Of a stretch of DNA of 64,000 nt, positions 59,601 to 64,000 are shown piece after piece; positions within the stretch are counted from its first letter, which is position 1; every line of letters starts with the position of its first letter. Under the pieces are notes generated by a model. That model had not been told where the DNA came from and made no database searches. It saw only the letters and a program-made list of their open reading frames with translations. The position numbers were made by a program, and so were the translations under genes. The DNA lies in NCBI GenBank assembly GCA_947470805.1, contig CANIVU010000003.1:62001-126000 (forward strand). Direction: 5' to 3'. This stretch comes from Acidobacteriota bacterium (lineage in GTDB: Bacteria; Acidobacteriota; Terriglobia; Bryobacterales; Bryobacteraceae).

Positions 59601-59938
59601 GTTACCGACTGCGAAACATCGCCGGGAGAGAGCTTGAAGTCGACGCGAACATGGTCGCTGATGTGGAGATTGATGTTGGCCTGGCGGGAGGGTTTAAAGC
59701 CGGTGACGGCGACGTCGAGAGTATAGCCGCCGATCGGCAGGGAAGAGAGCGTGAACTGGCCATCGGCATTGGTGCGGATGCGCCGGGTGGCGCCGGTTTC
59801 GGTGTGGGTGGAAACGACCTCGGCGTTGACGATGACACCGCCATTGGAGTCCGAAACAATGCCCGTGAGCGACCCGGTGATCTCCTGACCAAACGCACAA
59901 AAACCTAGAAACGCAACCAACCCCGTTTTGCGGACCAT
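56654..59938 (-). CDS. Oar-like TonB-dependent outer membrane receptor with carboxypeptidase-like domain
   Basis: The 1094-residue protein starts at ATG 59938 with a signal peptide (MVRKTGLVAFLGFCAFGQE). A carboxypeptidase-like domain covers about 20-105 (GSLTGIVSDSNGGVIVNAEV, LSSLPIGGYTLDVAVTGFKP). The plug follows (LQLNGRSFMSLIELLPGVSS, SASAFTIDGGNNSDVIVGSG, DTIAEFKIVTSTFAAEYGRG), and then the barrel to ARVLQFALKLYF. It is a paralogue of the receptor at 11.9-15.3 kb with low local identity. The amidohydrolase and sulfatase genes 24 bases upstream on the same strand suggest uptake of a substrate that they process. Confidence 0.9.
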   Translation of the reverse strand: MVRKTGLVAFLGFCAFGQEITGSLTGIVSDSNGGVIVNAEVVSTHTETGATRRIRTNADGQFTLSSLPIGGYTLDVAVTGFKPSRQANINLHISDHVRVDFKLSPGDVSQSVTVEENASLVSTETSEQGGLISGEQVRELQLNGRSFMSLIELLPGVSSDLPDRVDPNTPPSISINGARNSASAFTIDGGNNSDVIVGSGSLNTFTSVDTIAEFKIVTSTFAAEYGRGGFSQVNVVTRGGTRKYRGSLYHFHRNDALDARDYLTHQVLPLKLNNFGYNFHGPVTIGKYNKNRLKTFFFWTQEFNRIITRGEAVNTQVPEAAHRNGDFSNLGPGRDGAFGTADDPVVDPVTLLGFPGGKIPADRINPIGRKLASLYPAPNFRGPGTLNYTSAAAASQWWREHMLRLDHNFSESFRLYGRVTLDNSDVENPYGGWQTTTVGTRFPGVNQTASNVNGRNANLNVTKVLGAGLLSETMATYSTRLITQDPVNPDTDRATLGVNLPKLFDNGIKTIPNVALGGNYAVLNVSRPWLKRLFNFDVTSNVTKMAGRHVFKTGIASAYGGNRENPTSPVTNGQFSYTTNFSKHPVANLLLGYPNTYAEAERAVVSHSRFGMLEAFAQDDFRIHPRLMLNIGVRYSSYFNPWDTLNTLTNFLPSRFNPANAVRINPANGQRVPNTGDPLNGVIIAGRNSPFGNKITNDLHNLWAPRFGFSWDPTGHKKTVLRGGYGINYTRPLIGSFINNAFDNIPFNRSVTINLPSFTDLAGSLAGEAAPSLTVMAAPLRSPYVQQWALGIEHQMAKSSILKISYVANKGTHLLRPLNLNNPVPRAATGGINVNAVRPYLGYGAITERQPTANSNYNSLQVSFNRRLARRFTVTGSYTFSKSIDNASSDRGGSDVPPNTQNAAIERSVSDFDRTHILSSSYIYEVPRLTRQRLAGLLINGWQVSGITRINSGPAFDVVMSTDVAGIGATQNQRPNLIAPVTYPKTVDQWFSVMSFGRPASGTFGNLGRNTLRRPGIHRWDASLMKNFYIDEKQQHYLQFRAEFYNVPNHPSFTTVGTTLTTTATGVDTTQNSFGAVTGTRDARVLQFALKLYF

Positions 59939-59962
59939 GGGTGGAAGTGTAGCAATTTCGCG

Positions 59963-61663
59963 CTAAAGCGCGCCGAAAACGACCTTGCCGTTGACGACGG
60001 TGGCGAGCGACTGGATGTGGCGAATCTCATCTTCCGGGCAAGTGAGGAAATCCTTATCGATTACGACGAGATCGGCGTACTTGCCGGCTTCGAGCGAACC
60101 GAGGGTCTTTTCACTGAAATGGAGATAGGCGGAGCCGTTCGTGTACATCCGCAAAGCCTGTTCGCGGGTGATTTTCTCTTCCGGATAGATCAGCTTACCT
60201 TCGCGGGTTTTGCGAGAGATCGACATCCACATGTTGAAGAACGGATTGAAGGCGTTCACGGCGCGATTCTTGTCGTGGCCGATCATATGATCGCTGCCGC
60301 CGGCGATGACGATGCCGGACTTCAGGTACGACTGCAGCGGGAAGAAGTAGCGCATGTTTTTGTAGCCGAAGACCTGCTCCAGCGCTGGCACGTCGAAATG
60401 GAGCCAGCCGCCTTGCACGTCGGCGATGATCCCCATTTTCTTCATGCGGGCGACCGCCTCTTCGCTCATGAAACTGCCGTGCATCACGTGGGAACGGGTT
60501 GAGGCGATCGGCGACTCTTTGTCGAGCGCTTCGAAGGCGTCAAGGAGAATATCGATCGCCGCACCACCCTGGGCGTGGGAGGTGAGTTGCCATCCCTTGT
60601 TGCGCGCGGCGCGGAAGATGCGGGTGAGCTTTTCGCGATCAACGAAGAGGGTGCCGCGCGCGTCGGGATTGGTTTGTCCGTAGAGTTGGCGGCCGTAAGG
60701 GCCGTAGGGCATGCGTTGATAGGCAGTGCCCACGGACTGGCCGCCATCGAGCGTCACTTTGAAGGTTCCAAACTTGAGCCAGTCATCGCCCAGATTGGTT
60801 TTCCAAGGCTTCGAGTTGATCTCAGCTTCGAGTTTTTCAATCGGAGCGGAGGCGTCGATGCGCCAGGTGAGAACGGCGCGGATGGGGAGACGGCCCTGCG
60901 CTTTCAGTGCCTCATAAGTCGCCACATCGGGCGCGGTAACGGCGCGGTCCCCTATGCTTGTCAGGCCGGCGGCAGCGTATAACTTCAACATCGTTTCCAA
61001 CGCCTGCTGGCGCTCCGTCTCGGTGGCGCGGGCCTCGTCCCGAATGCCTTTCAGCAGTTTCGTGGCCGTGCCGCGGAGAATGCCGTTGGGCTGGCCGTCG
61101 GCGCCTTTCACAACTTCCCCGCCGGGCGGGGCGACGCTGCTGTCGGTGATACCGCTGAGTTTGAGACCAAGAGTGCTGGCCGACCAAACGTAACTGCCAT
61201 CGAAGGCGACCGGATGCGTGGTCACGACATCGAGATCATTTTTCGTGGGAAAGCGCTGCTCTTTCAAACGCGGCGGCAGCGTGCGCGGCACGATGATCCA
61301 TTCGCCGGCTGGCGTCGTTTTCGCCTGTTCCCGGATGTAGTTCTGGATATCGGCGATGGAGTCCAACGGCGGGAGTTTCGATTTGAACTCGCTCAGGCCG
61401 GCGCCAATCGCGTGGACGTGCGCGTCAATCAGGCCCGGCAGAACTGTCTTGCCTGACAGGTCCACCAACTGGGTATGAATCCCCTTCTCCGCGCCGAGTA
61501 CGACATTGCTGGTGCCAGTGCGGACGATTTTCCCATCCTTCACCGCAATCGCCTGAACAACCGTGAAGCGGGCATCCGCGGTGAGAATCCTGCCGTTGTG
61601 CAGGATGAGATCGGCATCGGCGGCGAGCATCGGAATGGTGGCTAATAGGAGGGATAAACGCAT
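59963..61663 (-). CDS. Exported metal-dependent amidohydrolase (YtcJ-like)
   Basis: The 566-residue protein has a signal peptide (MRLSLLLATIPMLAADADLI). The amidohydrolase barrel has LILHNGRILTADARFTVVQA at the start, the metal-binding LIDAHVHAIGAGLSEF (HxH), GLTSIGDRAVTAPDV, TSHAQGGAAIDILLDAFEAL, HVMHGSFMSEEAVARMKKMG, IVIAGGSDHMIGHDKNRAVN with the catalytic aspartate, and GSLEAGKYADLVVIDKDFLT near the end. This is the amidohydrolase-3/YtcJ family that cleaves amide-type bonds; the substrate is unknown. It follows the sulfatase gene by 3 bases and precedes the receptor gene by 24. Confidence 0.92.
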   Translation of the reverse strand: MRLSLLLATIPMLAADADLILHNGRILTADARFTVVQAIAVKDGKIVRTGTSNVVLGAEKGIHTQLVDLSGKTVLPGLIDAHVHAIGAGLSEFKSKLPPLDSIADIQNYIREQAKTTPAGEWIIVPRTLPPRLKEQRFPTKNDLDVVTTHPVAFDGSYVWSASTLGLKLSGITDSSVAPPGGEVVKGADGQPNGILRGTATKLLKGIRDEARATETERQQALETMLKLYAAAGLTSIGDRAVTAPDVATYEALKAQGRLPIRAVLTWRIDASAPIEKLEAEINSKPWKTNLGDDWLKFGTFKVTLDGGQSVGTAYQRMPYGPYGRQLYGQTNPDARGTLFVDREKLTRIFRAARNKGWQLTSHAQGGAAIDILLDAFEALDKESPIASTRSHVMHGSFMSEEAVARMKKMGIIADVQGGWLHFDVPALEQVFGYKNMRYFFPLQSYLKSGIVIAGGSDHMIGHDKNRAVNAFNPFFNMWMSISRKTREGKLIYPEEKITREQALRMYTNGSAYLHFSEKTLGSLEAGKYADLVVIDKDFLTCPEDEIRHIQSLATVVNGKVVFGAL

Positions 61664-61666
61664 GAA

Positions 61667-62974
61667 CTAGAGTCCTTGTCGGCTTCGGGCGCAGGAGGCG
61701 CGCCAATGTATGAGTTTGGCACGAAGCGCGGCACAGATTCGCGGTTGGCGAGGCGCGAGGTTGGTGGTCTCCGCCGGATCGGCGTCGAGATCGAAGAGGA
61801 ACTCCTCTTTCCCATCCAGATCGGTGAGCAATTTCCAACGGTCCTCCACCCACCCCAGTTTGGGTGAACCACGGGTTTCGCCGATCGTTTCGAACGCGAG
61901 TGGCGACTGGCGCAACTGGGTTCGCCCTTCCAGAATCGGAAGCAGATTGATGCCGTCGAGTTCTTTGGGCAAAGGCTGCCGGAGTGCGGCCAGAATTGTG
62001 GGCAGATAGTCGCTGGTGGAGGCGGCCGCGCGGATGACCCGGGGTGAGGGAAAGCGAGCAGGCCATTCCAAAAGTGCGGGAACGCGAATGCCGCCTTCAA
62101 ACAGGCTGCGCTTCCGGCCACGGAATGGACCGGAGTTACCAGGCGACGACGACGATTGACGGTCACCTTCCGGACCGTTGTCACTGGCGTACCAGAGCAT
62201 CGTATTCCGTTCCACCTTGAGGTAACGCAAGGTTTCGCGGAGGCGGCCCATCTGCTCGTCGAGCGAGGCGATTGCGCCGTAGTAATGCTCCGGTTTACCT
62301 GGATATTGCGTATAGGGCGCGCGGTGACGCTGGGTGGCCACAACAGGTTCGTGCGGCGCATGAAACCAGATGACGGCGAAAAAGGGCTGACGGCGTTGGA
62401 CCGATTTCTCAATAAACGCGACGGCGGCGTCCATGAGAATACGGGAGTCATCGCCCTCCAGGTCCGCGGCCGGCACGGGGCCATCTTGGGTCCAATAGGC
62501 CTCCGGATTCACGGTTGAGACTTTGCGTGTCGTGGAGTAGAACTCGTCGAAGCCATTGTCGGTCGGCGCGGAACGCTTGGGGCCGGCAAAGTCGCCAACG
62601 TGCCATTTGCCGAAGTGAGCGGTGGCGTACCCGAGAGGCTTGAGGAATTCAGCGAGTGTTCGCTCCCGGGCCGGGAGTGCGTACTTCGACGGCGCATCTG
62701 TGCCGTTGTCGGCGTTGGCAAAGAAGATGCCGTAGCGAAACGGGTGCCGGCCGGTCAGGACACTGCCGCGGGTCGGCGAACAGACGGGAGCGCCGGAATA
62801 GAAGCGATCAAATCGGATGCCCTCCTTAGCCATTTCGTCGAGATTGGGCGTCGACAGAATATGGTGCCCGTTGTAGGAGGTGTCCCCCCAGCCCTGATCG
62901 TCAGCCATGGCGAGGATGATGTTGGGGGGTGAACTGCCAGTGGCAAGCAGTTGCAGAAATTGCCGGCGTCGCAT
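61667..62974 (-). CDS. Exported type I sulfatase
   Basis: The 435-residue protein has an export signal with adjacent arginines (MRRRQFLQLLATGSSPPNI). The sulfatase fold begins IILAMADDQGWGDTSYNG with the first metal aspartates. The formylglycine site is APVCSPTRGSVLTGRHPFR near residue 66, the C-x-P-x-R signature of enzymes whose cysteine is converted by a formylglycine-generating enzyme. YATAHFGKWHVGD and WFHAPHEPVVATQ supply further active-site residues, and MLWYASDNGPEGD the late metal aspartate and asparagine. It should hydrolyse sulfate esters, probably from polysaccharides. It heads a leftward run with the amidohydrolase and a TonB receptor. Confidence 0.94.
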   Translation of the reverse strand: MRRRQFLQLLATGSSPPNIILAMADDQGWGDTSYNGHHILSTPNLDEMAKEGIRFDRFYSGAPVCSPTRGSVLTGRHPFRYGIFFANADNGTDAPSKYALPARERTLAEFLKPLGYATAHFGKWHVGDFAGPKRSAPTDNGFDEFYSTTRKVSTVNPEAYWTQDGPVPAADLEGDDSRILMDAAVAFIEKSVQRRQPFFAVIWFHAPHEPVVATQRHRAPYTQYPGKPEHYYGAIASLDEQMGRLRETLRYLKVERNTMLWYASDNGPEGDRQSSSSPGNSGPFRGRKRSLFEGGIRVPALLEWPARFPSPRVIRAAASTSDYLPTILAALRQPLPKELDGINLLPILEGRTQLRQSPLAFETIGETRGSPKLGWVEDRWKLLTDLDGKEEFLFDLDADPAETTNLAPRQPRICAALRAKLIHWRASCARSRQGL

Positions 62975-62997
62975 TTGAGTTAGAATGGCCAGTTTAC

Positions 62998-63576
62998 ATG
63001 CATACGCGCAGATTAATCACATTCCTGTTGGGAGTCTGGTTCGCCTTGGTCATTTCAGTCTCGGCGATCTCCATGGCGAGCCTTCAGGTTGCCGGGAACA
63101 CGGCGAAATCGCCGCCCGGGGAACCCGCTCGTGCGTTATTCGTCATCGGCGAGCCAATGACCGAGCAGCTATTCCGGTACATCGCCTCCGAGGTCAATCG
63201 CAGTCTATTCGAGACCAGTGGGCTGATTGAACTGGCTTTGATTCTGACAATCGGAATCATCCTGTTTCTGCAGAACTATAGCCGGCCCGCGACAATCCTG
63301 GCGGGCGTCCTCCTGCTTGGGGTTTGCGCATCCCACTTCCTACTGACGCCGCAAGTCGTGTCCCTTGGCCGCATTCTGGATTTTCGGCCCGCCGAAATGA
63401 TGGTTACCGAGCGGGCACGCCTGGCCAGGCTGAACATGTTGTATGGTGCGTTGGCGGTGTTCCGGCTGTTCTGCGGCGGCGCGATCACCGCGATCCTACT
63501 TCACAGGAAGAGCAGGCGGCGGAGCGGGAAGGTCGACAGTATCGATCACGCCGAGGACAGCCATATCGATGGGTGA
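62998..63576 (+). CDS. Four-helix membrane protein, unknown (possibly DUF4149-like)
   Basis: The 192-residue product starts at ATG 62998, where the first membrane helix begins (RRLITFLLGVWFALVISVSA). Further helices are at about 79-98 (LIELALILTIGIILFLQ), 103-122 (ATILAGVLLLGVCASHFLL) and 150-168 (LYGALAVFRLFCGGAITAIL). The layout, with a helix 1 - long loop - three helices pattern, recalls DUF4149 proteins, but that is a weak impression. Its last 27 codons overlap, antisense, the 3' end of the microcompartment vertex gene, an unusual arrangement. Confidence 0.65.
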   Translation: MHTRRLITFLLGVWFALVISVSAISMASLQVAGNTAKSPPGEPARALFVIGEPMTEQLFRYIASEVNRSLFETSGLIELALILTIGIILFLQNYSRPATILAGVLLLGVCASHFLLTPQVVSLGRILDFRPAEMMVTERARLARLNMLYGALAVFRLFCGGAITAILLHRKSRRRSGKVDSIDHAEDSHIDG

Positions 63577-63795
63577 CTCCGGTCGGTTGACGCTGGTCAT
63601 GGCGCTGTAGCCCTCGGTAACCAGCAGCACGAGATCACCAAGCCCTGCATCCACCGAATCGACGGCGATCACGGCGTCCCCGCGCGGAGTTACGCAATCC
63701 AACTCCAAAGGCTGGACCAGCAGTAACTTCTGCCCTTCGTGGCTGGCATGTTTATGCGTCGCCGTTACGTCGCCGATGATGCGCGCGATGAGCAT
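63496..63795 (-). CDS. Bacterial microcompartment vertex protein (EutN/CcmL, BMC-P)
   Basis: The 99-residue product has the EutN/CcmL pattern from the first residue: MLIARIIGDVTATHKHASHE, GQKLLLVQPLELD, AVIAVDSVDAGLGDLVLLVT and SPIDMAVLGVIDTVDLP. Five copies of such a protein form the pentamer that caps the corners of microcompartment shells. ATG 63795 lies 2 bases after the stop of a second gene of the same family, so the two are a tandem pair. The C-terminal codons overlap the end of the convergent membrane gene by 81 bases. Which enzymes the shell encloses cannot be told from this window. Confidence 0.9.
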   Translation of the reverse strand: MLIARIIGDVTATHKHASHEGQKLLLVQPLELDCVTPRGDAVIAVDSVDAGLGDLVLLVTEGYSAMTSVNRPESPIDMAVLGVIDTVDLPAPPPALPVK

Positions 63796-63797
63796 AC

Positions 63798-64000
63798 CTA
63801 GGCGCCCCGGTCCACGTTCACGGCGTCAACGATGCCAACGATCGTCATCTCCGTCGGCACCTCGGTGGGCAGAAACGGAAAGCTGGATTCTTTTCCCTTC
63901 GACCAGTAGACCAGTTCGCCGGCGCCGGCACCCATGGCATCGGTCACCACCAGGCGTTTCCCCGTCGGCTGGCCTTCGGGCGTGAGTGGCTGGACCAATA
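63798..64000 (-). CDS. Second microcompartment vertex protein (BMC-P), N-terminus outside window
   Basis: The frame is open to the right edge. The visible 66 residues begin LVQPLTPEGQPTGKRLVVTD, which aligns with LVQPLELD of the neighbouring vertex protein, so roughly 20-25 N-terminal residues lie beyond 64000. AMGAGAGELVYWSKGKESSF and MTIVGIVDAVNVD complete the EutN/CcmL fold. The insertion around SSFPFLPTEVPTE is the main difference from its neighbour. Two distinct BMC-P paralogues side by side are typical of loci that encode several vertex types. Confidence 0.85.
   Translation of the reverse strand, partial: LVQPLTPEGQPTGKRLVVTDAMGAGAGELVYWSKGKESSFPFLPTEVPTEMTIVGIVDAVNVDRGA

Overview
The window looks like chromosomal DNA of an Acidobacteriota member, most likely the Bryobacteraceae / 'Solibacter' lineage. 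The evidence is the combination of very large Oar-like TonB-dependent receptors with N-terminal carboxypeptidase-like domains, TIGR03437-type C-terminal domains, CadC-like winged-helix/TolB-propeller regulators, paired DUF1501 + DUF1549/DUF1553 and DUF1552 + DUF1592-type cytochrome genes, and high GC with frequent GTG/TTG starts. This is inference from gene families, not from a marker gene tree.

Left part (1-11.7 kb): a truncated secreted repeat protein, a membrane winged-helix regulator, a small NTF2-like and an ankyrin membrane protein, a two-domain DUF1080 protein, a carboxypeptidase-like secreted protein, a TIGR03437 gene that looks split by a frameshift, then a structured 650-base leader before cysS, a coupled Cys/Met PLP enzyme gene, and a small membrane gene interrupted by an in-frame TAG. 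Here the + strand is C-rich whichever strand is coding; from about 16 kb onward it becomes G-rich.

Middle (11.8-36.4 kb): an Oar-like receptor with a clear terminator, DUF2203, a ZnuD-like TonB receptor, a serine beta-lactamase-fold hydrolase, ispG, a pseudo-receiver protein, a TPR protein, a translationally coupled VOC + two secreted unknowns operon, DUF1385, prfA-prmC, and a five-gene metal efflux operon (TolC/CzcC, CzcB, CzcA, response regulator, sensor kinase) whose genes nearly all overlap. A tyrosine recombinase then sits against the 3' end of tRNA-Leu(UAG) and overlaps, antisense, what appears to be the remnant of a TonB-domain gene.

Right part (36.4-64 kb): an unknown with a CPCG motif, a small outer membrane beta-barrel protein, nadD, an exported RidA, a Tat-exported DUF362 protein and partner, a PhoR/PhoB pair with 11-base-spaced TTAA-type direct repeats around it, an intradiol dioxygenase fused to a TIGR03437 domain, and two different 'planctomycete-type' cytochrome / sulfatase-fold pairs facing each other across a degenerate nucleoside-hydrolase-like gene. 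A long leftward series follows: sulfatase, amidohydrolase, Oar-like receptor, an unknown, DUF488, GNAT, ankyrin. The last 500 bases carry two tandem genes for bacterial microcompartment vertex (EutN/CcmL) proteins, the second cut by the window edge, so a microcompartment locus probably continues to the right.
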